Positions 44,037-54,240 are shown, numbered from the stretch's first letter. The stretch is 64,000 nt of DNA from Parundibacterium terreum (GCF_014636315.1 NZ_BMED01000007.1:1-64000), one strand, 5' to 3'. The notes: generated by a model not told the origin, from the sequence alone. Translations and numbers: made by a program.

Positions 44037-46115
44037 ATGCTGAGCAGCGTAGTCTCCCTCAGCTACACGCTGGCGGCGCTGGCTTTTTTCCTGTTGTCCG
44101 TCATGTTGTTTACCCGGTGGCGCGGACGCCTGCACTGGCTGTCCCTGACCGTTGCCAGCATCGCTTCATTTCTATGGGCGCTGGTGCTGGCCCTGCATGC
44201 CTCGCACGGCATTGCCCCGGGCCTGCTGGCCAACACGCTGGAAATCGTCCGTGGCGCAAGCTGGGTTGTCTTCCTGTTGATGCTGCTGCGTCCTGGAAGC
44301 CAGAGCGACGTCACAGTATCTCCAAAGATGAGGGCTTACGCGAAGGGCATCCTTATTTTTCTGGGAGTGCTGGTGCTTGCCACCATATGGACCAGCTTTC
44401 CGGCCCTGTCTTCTCCCGCTTTGTTTGGCGCCGTCAATACGCTGGGCCGGGTAGCGCTGGCTGTCACCGGCATGTTGCTGGTCGAGCAATTATTCAGAAG
44501 TACTTCAGAAAAAGGGCGCTGGAGCATCAAGTTTGCCTGCCTGGGTCTGGCGGGCCTGTTTGCCTATGATTTTTACCTGTACAGCGATGCGATGCTGTTC
44601 CGCGTTATCAATGGAGAGATATGGGCTGCGCGCGGGCTGGTGGATGCGCTGACGGTGCCCTTGCTGGCGATCTCGTTGGCCAGAAATCCCAAGTGGACGC
44701 TGGGCATGCAGGTATCGCGCCGCATCCTGTTCCATTCCGCGACCTTGTTCGGCTCCGCCGTGTATTTGCTGATCATGGCGGCAGCCGGTTATTACCTGCG
44801 TTTTTTTGGCGGCGACTGGGGCTCGGTGTTGCAAGTGGCCTTTCTGTTTGGCGCTGCGATCGTGCTGCTCATTTTACTGTTCTCCGGTTCGGTCAGATCC
44901 TGGCTCAAGGTGTTTATCAGTAAGCATTTTTACAATTACAATTACGATTACAGGGAAGAGTGGATACGTTTCACCCGCATCCTGTCCGGTAGCGGGCCGG
45001 CCTTGGGCGAACGCGCGATCAAGGCCGTTGCTGCCTTGGTGGAGAGTCCGGGTGGGATGCTGTTTATTGCGAAAGAGTCGGGCAATTGCGAACCCGTCGT
45101 GCAGTGGAACATGGAAGAATCGGTTGGGCATGCGGAACCTGTCAACAGCAGCTTCTGCAAATTTTTGCAGGACAAGCAATGGGTCATCGACCTGCAGGAT
45201 TGCCAGATCCATCCAGACAAGTATGATGGACTGGAAACCCCGGAGTGGCTATTGAACGTAGTAAGGGCATGGCTGGTACTGCCGCTGGTATTCCAGGGCC
45301 GCCTGTTTGGATTTATCCTGCTGGAGCAGGCGCGCAGCAGGCTGGAGCTGAACTGGGAAGTGCTGGATTTGCTGAAGATTGCCGGCAGCCAGGCGGCCAG
45401 TTATCTGGCGCAGCAAGAATCGGCCAATGCCTTGATGGTGGCGCGCCAGTTTGAGTCTTTCAACCGCATGTCCACTTTCATGGTGCATGACTTGAAGAAC
45501 CTGGTGGCCCAGTTATCCTTGTTGCTGGCAAATGCGGAAAAGCATAAGGATAATCCCGAGTTCCAGAAAGACATGGTCGATACGATAGACAATTCTGTGC
45601 AAAAAATGAAAGTGTTGTTGCAGAAGCTGGCGCGTGGTTTTGATGCAGAAAAGTCCGAATCGCTGCCGCTGGATGAGCTATTGCGGCAGGCGGTGGAATC
45701 CAAGTCTCCTTATGAACCCAAACCTGTGCTTGAGATACAACAATCCAGAATTGCAGTGACCGCTAATTGGGAGCGCCTGGAGCGGGTAATCGGACATATT
45801 ATCCAGAATGCAGTCGAAGCAACGCCCAGGGATGGTAATGTCAGGGTATCGCTGAAAAAACAAAACAATACCGCCATCGTTGAAATCCGGGATACCGGCG
45901 TCGGCATGAGCGAAGAATTCATACGCGACAAGTTGTTCAGCCCTTTCGAGTCAACCAAGTTGGCCGGCATGGGCATAGGCGTGTTTGAAACCAAAGAGTA
46001 TATTCAGGAATTGGGTGGCACACTCGAAGTCAGCAGCCAGCCCTCAAAAGGTACGAGCTTTGTCATTACCTTGCCGTTGCAAGTTAAAGATGAACCTGCC
46101 TTGCAGGCAAATTAA
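44037..46115 (+). CDS. prsK: PEP-CTERM system histidine kinase PrsK
   Basis: 692 residues from ATG 44037 (MLSSVVSLSYTLAALAF), matching family N-termini; a GTG at 43968 inside the previous gene is possible. Many transmembrane helices in the first ~290 residues, then a GAF-like domain, a dimerisation/phosphoacceptor helix with the histidine in TFMVHDLKNLVAQLSLLLAN, and an HATPase domain (NAVEATPRDG; DTGVGMSEEFIRDKLFSPF). PrsK phosphorylates PrsR, encoded 17 bp downstream. Confidence 0.93.
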   Translation: MLSSVVSLSYTLAALAFFLLSVMLFTRWRGRLHWLSLTVASIASFLWALVLALHASHGIAPGLLANTLEIVRGASWVVFLLMLLRPGSQSDVTVSPKMRAYAKGILIFLGVLVLATIWTSFPALSSPALFGAVNTLGRVALAVTGMLLVEQLFRSTSEKGRWSIKFACLGLAGLFAYDFYLYSDAMLFRVINGEIWAARGLVDALTVPLLAISLARNPKWTLGMQVSRRILFHSATLFGSAVYLLIMAAAGYYLRFFGGDWGSVLQVAFLFGAAIVLLILLFSGSVRSWLKVFISKHFYNYNYDYREEWIRFTRILSGSGPALGERAIKAVAALVESPGGMLFIAKESGNCEPVVQWNMEESVGHAEPVNSSFCKFLQDKQWVIDLQDCQIHPDKYDGLETPEWLLNVVRAWLVLPLVFQGRLFGFILLEQARSRLELNWEVLDLLKIAGSQAASYLAQQESANALMVARQFESFNRMSTFMVHDLKNLVAQLSLLLANAEKHKDNPEFQKDMVDTIDNSVQKMKVLLQKLARGFDAEKSESLPLDELLRQAVESKSPYEPKPVLEIQQSRIAVTANWERLERVIGHIIQNAVEATPRDGNVRVSLKKQNNTAIVEIRDTGVGMSEEFIRDKLFSPFESTKLAGMGIGVFETKEYIQELGGTLEVSSQPSKGTSFVITLPLQVKDEPALQAN

Positions 46116-46132
46116 CCGCAAAAGGTCATACC

Positions 46133-47485
46133 GTGAGCCAGGAAAAAAAGAAGCTATTAATCATCGAGGATGATCTGGGTCTGCAAAAGCAATTGCGCTG
46201 GAGTCTGGATGCCTATGACGTGCTGGTCGCGGGTGACCGGGAGAGCGCGCTGGCCCAGGTACGGCGCCATGAACCGGCAGTGATCACCATGGATCTGGGT
46301 TTGCCGCCCGACCCTGATGGCGCGACCGAAGGCCTGGCCATACTGCAGCAAGTGTTGTCGATGGCGCCCGATACCAAATTGATCGTTTTGTCGGGCAACC
46401 AGGAAAGGGCTAATGCTGTGAAGGCGATCAGCCTGGGCGCCTATGATTTCCATCAGAAGCCTTGCGATCCTGAAATGCTGGGCCTGGTCATAGAGCGTGC
46501 TTTTTTTCTGCATACCTTGCAGCAGGAAAACCGCCGCATGTTGCAGACGCAGGCGGCTTCGCCGATGTCGGGCGTGATCACGCGTGATCCTGGCATGCTG
46601 AAGGTTTGCCGCAATGTGGAAAAGGTCGCTCCGTCCTCGGCATCCGTCATGTTGCTGGGCAGTAGCGGCACCGGCAAGGAAGTGCTGGCAAGAGCCCTGC
46701 ATCAACTGAGCCCCAGGGCGGATAAGCGCTTCATGGCCATTAACTGTGCTGCCATACCGGAAAACTTGCTGGAGAGTGAGTTGTTCGGCTACGAAAAAGG
46801 CGCCTTCACCGGTGCCGTGAAACAGAATATGGGCAAGATAGAACTGGCCCATGAAGGCACTTTCTTCCTGGACGAGGTCGGCGACCTGCCTATGCCGTTG
46901 CAAGCCAAGCTGTTGCGTTTCCTGCAGGAGCGAGTGATAGAGCGCATAGGCGGGCATAAGGAAATTCCCGTAGACGTGCGCATTGTCTGCGCGACGCACC
47001 AGAACCTGAAGGAGCTGACCACCACCGGCCGCTTCCGTGAAGACTTGTATTACCGTCTGAGCGAAATCGTCATCAATATCCCGCCGCTGGGCGAGCGTAC
47101 CGGCGATGCGGCTTTGCTGGCCCACCATTTCAAGAACAAGTTCAACGCCAAGGAAGGACGCCCGGGACTGAATTTCAGCCCGGAAGCATTGGCGATGATA
47201 GAGAGCCATCCATGGCCCGGCAATGTGCGCGAGATGGAGAACTGTATCAAGCGCGCGGTGATCATGGCGGACGGCCCGCAAATCACTGCCGACGACCTGG
47301 GCCTGTCTTCGTCGCCTAGCGAGGAAGAACCCATCAACTTGCGCCAGATACGCGAAGATGCGGAATATAAGGCTGTCGTCAAGGCGCTGGCGCGGGTAGA
47401 TGGAAACATCGCCAAAGCGGCAGAACTGCTGGGCATCAGCCGGCCCACCTTGTACGATCTGATGAACCGGCACGCGATCAAATGA
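46133..47485 (+). CDS. prsR: PEP-CTERM-box sigma54 response regulator PrsR
   Basis: 450 residues from GTG 46133. Receiver domain with phosphoacceptor D54 (VITMDLGLPPD) and acidic E12-D13-D14 pocket, an AAA+ sigma54-interaction domain (GSSGTGKEVLARALHQLS; FGYEKGAFTGAVKQ with the GAFTGA loop; FLDEVGDLP), and a Fis-type HTH at the end (NIAKAAELLGISRPTLYDLM). It activates sigma54 promoters of PEP-CTERM genes; the promoter at 40328-40344 is a likely target. Confidence 0.95.
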   Translation: MSQEKKKLLIIEDDLGLQKQLRWSLDAYDVLVAGDRESALAQVRRHEPAVITMDLGLPPDPDGATEGLAILQQVLSMAPDTKLIVLSGNQERANAVKAISLGAYDFHQKPCDPEMLGLVIERAFFLHTLQQENRRMLQTQAASPMSGVITRDPGMLKVCRNVEKVAPSSASVMLLGSSGTGKEVLARALHQLSPRADKRFMAINCAAIPENLLESELFGYEKGAFTGAVKQNMGKIELAHEGTFFLDEVGDLPMPLQAKLLRFLQERVIERIGGHKEIPVDVRIVCATHQNLKELTTTGRFREDLYYRLSEIVINIPPLGERTGDAALLAHHFKNKFNAKEGRPGLNFSPEALAMIESHPWPGNVREMENCIKRAVIMADGPQITADDLGLSSSPSEEEPINLRQIREDAEYKAVVKALARVDGNIAKAAELLGISRPTLYDLMNRHAIK

Positions 47486-47520
47486 ATGAGTCTGGCCCCT
47501 GGAGTGTGGCGGTATAGGCA

Positions 47521-49110
47521 ATGAGCGACCTGGTCCATGAATTAATCCGGCAAACGGCCGCGCTTACCCCTGCTGCGGAAGCGCTGTGCTATCAGGCACA
47601 AAGGCTGAACTACGCAGAGCTGGAAGAGCAGGTCGGACGGTTTGCCCAGGGTTTGCTACAGGCCGGTGCTGGCCGCGGCGATAGAGTTGCCGTCTATCTG
47701 GAGAAACGGATAGAAACCGTCGTTGCCTTATTCGGCGCGTCGGCTGCCGGTGCCGCCTTTGTGCCGGTGAATCCTCTGTTGAAGGCAGATCAGGTCGCCC
47801 ATATCGTCAACGACTGCGATGCCCGCATACTGGTAACGTCCGCCGACAGGCTGGCCGCTATTGCTCCTGTGCTGCAATCCTGCACCGGCTTGCATGCGGT
47901 GATCGTCGTCGGCAGCAAGCCAGGCATGCCTCCGGCTCTGCAAGCAAACACCGCTTGCAGCTTGCTGGCGTGGGAGAACTGCCTTCCGGCTGGCATATCA
48001 CCACTTACCCACCGATGCATAGACAGCGATGTCGCCGCGATCCTGTACACATCAGGCAGCACCGGCAGACCCAAGGGCGTAGTGCTATCGCATCGTAATA
48101 TTCTTGCTGGGGCGCAGAGTGTCGCCGGCTATCTTGGCAATCATTCCAAGGACAGGATATTGGCGTTGTTGCCGCTGAGTTTCGACTATGGCCTGAGCCA
48201 GCTTACGACCGCCTTCCTGAGCGGCGGCACTGTCGTGCTGATGAATTACCTGCTGCCGCGCGATGTCGTCAGTATCGTCACCGCAGAGCGCATCACCGGT
48301 CTGGCTGCTGTGCCGCCGCTATGGATACAATTGGCGCAGCAAGCCTGGCCGGCGGATTGCAGCTTGCGCTACCTGACTAACTCAGGCGGCGCGATGCAGC
48401 GGCCCACCTTGCAGGCATTGCGTGCAGCGTTGCCGGACGCCCAGGTGTACCTGATGTATGGCCTGACCGAAGCCTTCCGTTCCACCTACCTGCCGCCGTC
48501 GCAACTGGATATCAGGCCGGATTCCATGGGCAAGGCCATACCGAATGCAGAGATACTCGTGGTCCGTCCCGATGGCACCCCGTGCGCACCGAATGAGCCC
48601 GGCGAACTGGTGCACAGAGGCGCGCTGGTATCCCTTGGTTACTGGAACGATCCGCAAAAAACCGCAGAACGCTTCAGGCCCTTGCCGCAGACTTCGACCG
48701 CTTTGCCTTTCCCTGAAATTGCAGTGTGGTCCGGCGACACGGTGCGCATGGATGAAGAGGGCTATCTGTATTTTATCGGCCGCGAAGACGATATGATCAA
48801 GGTCTCCGGCTATCGCATCAGTCCAACCGAGGTGGAAGAAGTCATTTACAGTTTTCCGGATGTGGATGAGCTGGCGGCCGTGGGCGTAGCGCATCCGCAA
48901 CTGGGGCAGGCCATCGTTGTTGCGATAAAACAGAATGCCGCAGGCAGCTTGAGTGCCGATACATTGCGCAAAGAATGCCAGCGCCGCCTGCCGGCATTCA
49001 TGGTGCCTGCACATATAGAAATAGACGCCTCCAGCCTGCCGCGCAATCCGAACGGAAAAATTGACCGCAAGGCTTTGCAGGCCCGTTTTGCCGATCTGTT
49101 CAAACCCTGA
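47521..49110 (+). CDS. Acyl-CoA ligase (AMP-forming), exosortase A system-associated
   Basis: 529 residues of the ANL superfamily (TIGR03098 type). Motifs: A3 ILYTSGSTGRPKGVVLSH, A5 YLMYGLTEAF, A7-A8 YFIGREDDMIKVSGYR and the catalytic-lysine region NPNGKIDRKALQ. It adenylates a carboxylate and loads it onto CoA or a carrier protein, here likely the system ACP or an amino acid (inference). It starts 35 bp after prsR and is followed at 5 bp by the decarboxylase, so the two are co-translated. Confidence 0.92.
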   Translation: MSDLVHELIRQTAALTPAAEALCYQAQRLNYAELEEQVGRFAQGLLQAGAGRGDRVAVYLEKRIETVVALFGASAAGAAFVPVNPLLKADQVAHIVNDCDARILVTSADRLAAIAPVLQSCTGLHAVIVVGSKPGMPPALQANTACSLLAWENCLPAGISPLTHRCIDSDVAAILYTSGSTGRPKGVVLSHRNILAGAQSVAGYLGNHSKDRILALLPLSFDYGLSQLTTAFLSGGTVVLMNYLLPRDVVSIVTAERITGLAAVPPLWIQLAQQAWPADCSLRYLTNSGGAMQRPTLQALRAALPDAQVYLMYGLTEAFRSTYLPPSQLDIRPDSMGKAIPNAEILVVRPDGTPCAPNEPGELVHRGALVSLGYWNDPQKTAERFRPLPQTSTALPFPEIAVWSGDTVRMDEEGYLYFIGREDDMIKVSGYRISPTEVEEVIYSFPDVDELAAVGVAHPQLGQAIVVAIKQNAAGSLSADTLRKECQRRLPAFMVPAHIEIDASSLPRNPNGKIDRKALQARFADLFKP

Positions 49111-49115
49111 CAATT

Positions 49116-50363
49116 ATGACGAACACTAAACCCGTGCACGCAGCGCAAACCCAATTCCAGGTGTTGGATAATTGCCTGCAGATAGGCGGCATGGCTTTGA
49201 CGCGGCTGGCGCAAAGAGTAGGCACGACTCCTTTCTATGCCTACGACAGGAGCTTGCTGGGCCAGCGTGTGCAGTATCTGCGTACCTTGTTGCCGCCGCA
49301 ACTGGCGCTGCATTATTCCATCAAGGCCAATCCCATGCCCGCACTGGTGCAGCATATGGCCGGCCTGGTGGACGGGTTGGATGTGGCATCTGCAGGGGAG
49401 TTGAAAGTCGCGCTGGATACGAGCATGGCGCCAGCAGCCATCAGTTTTGCCGGTCCAGGTAAAACTGAGGCTGAGCTCAGCCAGGCGGTCGCTGCAGGCA
49501 TAGTCATCAATGCCGAGTCGCTGACGGAACTGGAAAGGCTGGAGCGTATTGCTTCCGCGCTGGGCATCACACCCAAAGTGGTAATCAGGGTGAATCCTGA
49601 TTTCGAATTAAAGTCCTCCGGCATGAAAATGGGCGGCGGCCCCAAACCCTTTGGCATCGATGCAGAAGTGGTGCCGCAAGCGATGCAGCGTATCCGCGCG
49701 ATGGGCCTGGAATTTCTGGGTTTTCACATCTTTAGCGGATCGCAGAATTTGAAACCTGCAGCGATCATCGAGGCGCAGCAGAAATCGTTTGAACTGGCCA
49801 TACGCCTTGCGCAAGATGCGTCGCAAGAAATTCTTTCCTTGAATATAGGAGGCGGTTTCGGCATTCCCTATTTTCCCGGCGAAGTGCCGCTTGATGTAGC
49901 GCCTATCGCTGAGCATTTGCATGCATCGCTGCCGCGCGTGCATGCGGAATTGCCGCATGCAAAGGTGGCGCTGGAGTTCGGCCGCTATCTGGTCGGAGAG
50001 GCTGGCATCTACGTCGCGCGCGTGACCGATGTCAAGCGTTCGCGTGGAGAGTTATTCATCGTGACCGATGGCGGCATGCATCATCATCTGGCGGCGTCAG
50101 GAAATTTCGGCCAGGTGATACGCAAGAATTATCCTGTTGCCGTTGGTAATAAGATGACTGCGGCTCAGGCTGGAGTTCCGGCGGAAAACGCCTCTGTTGT
50201 CGGCCCGCTGTGCACGCCGCTGGATATTCTTGCCGACCAGATGGCATTGGCGCATGCGGAGATCGGGGACTTGATTGTGGTGTTCCAGTCGGGTGCGTAT
50301 GGGTTGACGGCAAGCCCGACTGCGTTTCTGGGACACCGAATCGCAGCCGAAGTGATCGTTTAG
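49116..50363 (+). CDS. PLP-dependent decarboxylase, exosortase A system-associated
   Basis: 415 residues of the alanine racemase-fold decarboxylases (TIGR03099 type, related to diaminopimelate and ornithine decarboxylases). PLP-lysine K70 in HYSIKANPMPALV, the phosphate-binding LNIGGGFGIPYF, and the active-site cysteine in GPLCTPLDIL. It probably decarboxylates an amino acid or a carrier-bound amino acid supplied by the ligase encoded 5 bp upstream. Ends 22 bp before a converging acyltransferase gene. Confidence 0.92.
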   Translation: MTNTKPVHAAQTQFQVLDNCLQIGGMALTRLAQRVGTTPFYAYDRSLLGQRVQYLRTLLPPQLALHYSIKANPMPALVQHMAGLVDGLDVASAGELKVALDTSMAPAAISFAGPGKTEAELSQAVAAGIVINAESLTELERLERIASALGITPKVVIRVNPDFELKSSGMKMGGGPKPFGIDAEVVPQAMQRIRAMGLEFLGFHIFSGSQNLKPAAIIEAQQKSFELAIRLAQDASQEILSLNIGGGFGIPYFPGEVPLDVAPIAEHLHASLPRVHAELPHAKVALEFGRYLVGEAGIYVARVTDVKRSRGELFIVTDGGMHHHLAASGNFGQVIRKNYPVAVGNKMTAAQAGVPAENASVVGPLCTPLDILADQMALAHAEIGDLIVVFQSGAYGLTASPTAFLGHRIAAEVIV

Positions 50364-50385
50364 AGAAGTTAAATCCAGCCGGGTT

Positions 50386-51504
50386 TCAGGTACTTGCTTC
50401 TGGTACTCTGGCGCTGCCAAATTGGGGGGGCGGGTGGCCTGTAAACCGCTTCGCCCATCTTGAAAACGGCAACTCCACCAGGAAGCCGACTGCGGATGCG
50501 CTGATCAGGGCTCCTGTAACCGCGATCAGAAAAACGAGAAGCTCAGGTAGACGATGATATAGCCCAAGCTTGAGCATGATGCTGTAGATCAGGTTGATGA
50601 AAACTATGTGCGACAAATAGACAGAGTAGGAAACCGAGCCTAGCTTGTACATCAGCCTGGGAGTTTGAATGGTTTTATTTTTTTCCATTTCAACCAGACT
50701 GAATAGAATGATCGCCGCCGATAGCCCCAGCAATACCTGTCCTGCCGGTCCATGAAAGCTGGTTGCGATGGCCCGTTCGTAAAAGACCGAAGCAGCAAAA
50801 CCGGCTATCCCCACCATCAAGGTCGCTTTTCCGGCCCATTTGAAATCACGGCTGCTGACCGTAATGCCTGTAAGCACCCCAAATAAAAATTGCAGGCTGT
50901 ACGCGCTTAAAAAGCCGCCAAAAGAAGGTAATGACGGCGACACCAGTAATCGCCATATGATGGCCGCCGCCCAAAGTAAAAATAATCCACTCCCAAGCCG
51001 CTTTCCTAAAATAAGGATTGCAAATAGGCCGTAGAACATGATCTCGAATTGCAGCGACCAAGCTACTTCCACAAATAGCGGATCAGAGACCGGTAGCAGG
51101 AACAGGGTGCCCGCGATGTCATTCACACCAAAACCCAGCGGAGTGTTTTTGTGAAGAACAAATCGGCCGGCCAACAGAATGCCTATAGCGAGTGCGAGGC
51201 AAAACCAGTAGATAGGATAAATACGAAAAGCCCGGCGTTTCAGATAAGTCGTCAATTGTTGGTGGTGGCCAATATCTTCAAAGTGCACAAAGGAAATAAT
51301 AAAGCCGCTAAGTACGAAGAAAAAATCGACGCCCACGTACCCGAATCCAAATATTCCCGCCACGCCAACATGTCCGGAGAATTGCTCAACAGCCATCAAG
51401 TTTGCTGCATGCATTAATACGACCATAAAAGCGGCAACCCCACGCGCACCCTCAATGGAGCGCATGCGTCCGGCATTGCTTCTTCGTTCTCGGTAGGTGG
51501 TCAT
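50386..51504 (-). CDS. Membrane acyltransferase (Acyl_transf_3), copy 1
   Basis: 372 residues, about 10 transmembrane helices. N-terminal SIEGARGVAAFMVVLMHAAN with the conserved R and H of acyltransferase family 3, and GFGYVGVDFFFVLSGFIISF. Such enzymes O-acylate (often acetylate) sugars of exopolysaccharides, O-antigen or peptidoglycan during or before export. Converges with the decarboxylase gene. Placed at the start of the polysaccharide-decorating part of the region. Confidence 0.9.
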   Translation of the reverse strand: MTTYRERRSNAGRMRSIEGARGVAAFMVVLMHAANLMAVEQFSGHVGVAGIFGFGYVGVDFFFVLSGFIISFVHFEDIGHHQQLTTYLKRRAFRIYPIYWFCLALAIGILLAGRFVLHKNTPLGFGVNDIAGTLFLLPVSDPLFVEVAWSLQFEIMFYGLFAILILGKRLGSGLFLLWAAAIIWRLLVSPSLPSFGGFLSAYSLQFLFGVLTGITVSSRDFKWAGKATLMVGIAGFAASVFYERAIATSFHGPAGQVLLGLSAAIILFSLVEMEKNKTIQTPRLMYKLGSVSYSVYLSHIVFINLIYSIMLKLGLYHRLPELLVFLIAVTGALISASAVGFLVELPFSRWAKRFTGHPPPQFGSARVPEAST

Positions 51505-51917
51505 AAAATTCTTGTTGAATTGTTTGTTGATAGGTTGATGAGTTTATATAAATTTATTGCCAACCGAAAAAATATTTATCCGATGCGCAAGAATGGAGGT
51601 AACAGCGTTCTCGCCGGCCGTGCTACGAACTCTACAAGTGCGCGATGCGCTTGTTTCAATTCATTCAGACAACACCCGAGTACTCGTGATGGAATGGCTC
51701 ACTTTGAAAGTGTTTTCATCAGTATGTTTTTGTCTTTGTGCCATGTCAGAAATACATGTGATTATTGTGGAATAAGAACTAAGCTGTGGTTTGTTATAAA
51801 GCGTATCAGTCTTTCTGCACCGAATGATTACAATTTGTAAGAGTTGTAGACATTGATGATGCTGGGCAATGTATGCTCGGTCATTCTTCCAGCATTTTAA
51901 GGCGTCTCCCTCCGGTG
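51505..51917. other. Intergenic region before the RIFT-barrel lipoprotein
   Basis: About 410 bp, AT-rich, lying between divergent genes; an open stretch at 51520-51840 shows no ribosome binding site or family features. No promoter recognised with confidence. Confidence 0.4.
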
Positions 51918-54197
51918 ATGACAGATATGAAATTTAATCCTCCCGTCCGTTATATCAAGCTCATGAAGATAGTATCGACCTGTTCAATTAGCGTCTTGTT
52001 GTTCGCCTGCGGCGGCGGCGGCGGAAGCGCAGATGCAGGTTCATTATCCGTTCAGGCACCTAGTCTTCCTGCGGCATCACCGGTGGTCTTGCCTCCAACA
52101 GTAACGCCACCAGTCGTGACTCCCCCGGTCGTAACTCCTCCGGTTACAACCCCGCCGGTGATCGTGCCGCCTGTCGTGACACCTCCTGTGAATCCGGGAG
52201 ATGTTGTCATTACCAACGTCAGGATACAGAACACCGACACAGTGTCCAGAACGCAGACTAATGTACCGCTGACTTTCGGCCATATCTTCGCGCAAGGTGA
52301 TGTGCCAAATGCAAACGCCTTGTACGGAAAATTGAGCGATGGCACAGTCGTACCTTTGCAGGTTGATGTAAAAGCAAAGCATCCCGATGGTTCAGTGCGC
52401 CATGCGATTATTTCTTCCATGCTGACCAGCTTGCCGTATAACCAGACCCTGGCCATTACGCTGATCAAGGCTGCCACACCGACAGCACCCTCTGCGGCCA
52501 GCGCGACACCTGCATCTTTGCTGGCAGCGGGCTTTACTGCCGGCGTCAATATCACGCTGAATGGACAGCTATATACCGCATCTGCCGACAGCTTACTGAA
52601 GACAGCGCAGGCAAAAACTTGGCTGTCGGGTCCGCTGGTCAACGAGTGGCAGGTGTTCGCACCATTAAAAAATGCGCAAGGCGTTGCTCATCCTCATTTG
52701 ACCGCGCGTTTTGCGATTCGCTCCTACACAGGTTTGAACAAGGCAAGGGTAGACGTTACACTGGAAAACAACTGGGCCTACGAACCTAATCCTCAGGACT
52801 TTGCGTATGACGCGCAAATTCTGGTTGGCGGACAAACCGTGTATTCCAAGACCGGTTTAACGCAATATCACCACACTCGCTGGCGCAAAGTTTTCTGGTG
52901 GGGTGTATCGCCGCTCACCAATATCCAGCACAACACCTCATATCTGATCGCATCCAAGGCTGTGCCTAACTATGACCAGAGTTTCGCGGTTGCACAAGCT
53001 TCGCTTGCTACGCTCGCAAGCCAGTTCTCCGGCGCAGTGACCGAACCCATGGGGCCAGGCGTAGCTATACCCTACATGGGGCAGACTGGCGGACGTCCTG
53101 ACATGGCGCTGTTACCAGGCTGGGCCACTATGCACTTACTCAGCATGGACAAGCGGGCAAGGGATGCAACCCTGGGTACGGCAGATCTGGCGGGCAGCTG
53201 GTCCATCCATTACAGGGACAGGACAACAGATAAGCCGATCAGCATCAAGGATTATCCATACGCGACAACAAACAATCGCACCACGACGCTCAATCCGGCG
53301 ACAAAGAAAGATGAATTTTTACCAGTACCGGCCAGCTCAGCCAACCCTAATTCTGCAGATACTGCCCATGAGCCTGGCTTTGCTTATCTGCCCTATCTGC
53401 TGACAGGAGATTACTATTATCTGGAAGAGCTGCAATTTTGGGCTACCTACAATATGCTGGTATTTGCCGGAGCCTACAGAAACTATGATCAAGGCATCTT
53501 CCTAGGAGATCAAATCAGGGGGCAGGCCTGGGATCTGCGTACTCTCGGAGAGGCAGCATACATCACTCCCGACTCGGACACGCTGAAAGCCTATTTCACC
53601 AGTACCTTGACGAGCAACCTCGACTGGTACAACGCGCAATATACAAATAATTCCAGCGCCAATCTGCTGGGTGTGATCGTCAATGGCTATGCACTGGAAT
53701 ACAACGACAGTCGAGGTATGGCACCTTGGCAGGATGACTTCTTTACTTCTGCTGTCGGTCACATCGCGGAATTGGGCTTCACAAAGGCAAATCCTCTGCT
53801 GACATGGAAGGCGAAATTTTCCATTAGCAGGATGACGGCTCCAGGTTTTTGCTGGATTGACGGCTCTCTTTATGCTCTGAATATCAGAAGCTCGAGTACC
53901 GACCCTTCTTTCTACAAGACCATCGCTGAAGCATACAATGCAACAGAGATCACGGGCTTGGCATCGCTGGCGTGCAATTCTCCAGCGATGGCTACTTTTC
54001 TTGGTCTAAAAGTAGGCGAGATGGTCGGCTACTCCACTTCCAATACCGGCTATCCTTCCAATATGCAGCCTGCCTTGGCCTATGCTGCAGTTTCGGGAGC
54101 GACTGGCGGCGCAGATGCCTGGAAAATATTTATGGCGAGATCAGTCAGGCCTGACTATTCTACCGGTCCCCAATTCGGCATCATTCCACGCCAATAG
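51918..54197 (+). CDS. Lipoprotein with RIFT-barrel (PcRGLX/YetA-like) domain
   Basis: 759 residues from ATG 51918; the ATG at 51927 or 51963 could also serve. Lipobox in SVLLFACGGGGG, then a Pro/Val/Thr-rich linker of repeated PPVVT units (~60-110), then a domain resembling the N-terminal RIFT barrel of exo-rhamnogalacturonan lyase/YetA proteins (VPLTFGHIFAQGDVP; VPLQVDVKAKHPDGSVRHAI). The C-terminal ~400 residues contain many Trp/Tyr (YYYLEELQFWATYNMLVF) as in alpha-toroid polysaccharide enzymes. Likely a surface polysaccharide lyase or hydrolase acting on the exopolysaccharide made by this locus; enzyme class is inferred. Confidence 0.72.
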   Translation: MTDMKFNPPVRYIKLMKIVSTCSISVLLFACGGGGGSADAGSLSVQAPSLPAASPVVLPPTVTPPVVTPPVVTPPVTTPPVIVPPVVTPPVNPGDVVITNVRIQNTDTVSRTQTNVPLTFGHIFAQGDVPNANALYGKLSDGTVVPLQVDVKAKHPDGSVRHAIISSMLTSLPYNQTLAITLIKAATPTAPSAASATPASLLAAGFTAGVNITLNGQLYTASADSLLKTAQAKTWLSGPLVNEWQVFAPLKNAQGVAHPHLTARFAIRSYTGLNKARVDVTLENNWAYEPNPQDFAYDAQILVGGQTVYSKTGLTQYHHTRWRKVFWWGVSPLTNIQHNTSYLIASKAVPNYDQSFAVAQASLATLASQFSGAVTEPMGPGVAIPYMGQTGGRPDMALLPGWATMHLLSMDKRARDATLGTADLAGSWSIHYRDRTTDKPISIKDYPYATTNNRTTTLNPATKKDEFLPVPASSANPNSADTAHEPGFAYLPYLLTGDYYYLEELQFWATYNMLVFAGAYRNYDQGIFLGDQIRGQAWDLRTLGEAAYITPDSDTLKAYFTSTLTSNLDWYNAQYTNNSSANLLGVIVNGYALEYNDSRGMAPWQDDFFTSAVGHIAELGFTKANPLLTWKAKFSISRMTAPGFCWIDGSLYALNIRSSSTDPSFYKTIAEAYNATEITGLASLACNSPAMATFLGLKVGEMVGYSTSNTGYPSNMQPALAYAAVSGATGGADAWKIFMARSVRPDYSTGPQFGIIPRQ

Positions 54198-54240
54198 GCG
54201 AAGTAGTTTAGAGCTAATTAGGGCTGCGAAATATGCAGAG

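Noticed and set aside
46157-47521. Long open minus-strand frame opposite prsR
   Set aside because: Antisense shadow of a conserved response regulator; no recognisable product.
51520-51840. 107-codon plus-strand frame in the intergenic region
   Set aside because: No family features and no ribosome binding site; composition resembles the non-coding surroundings.
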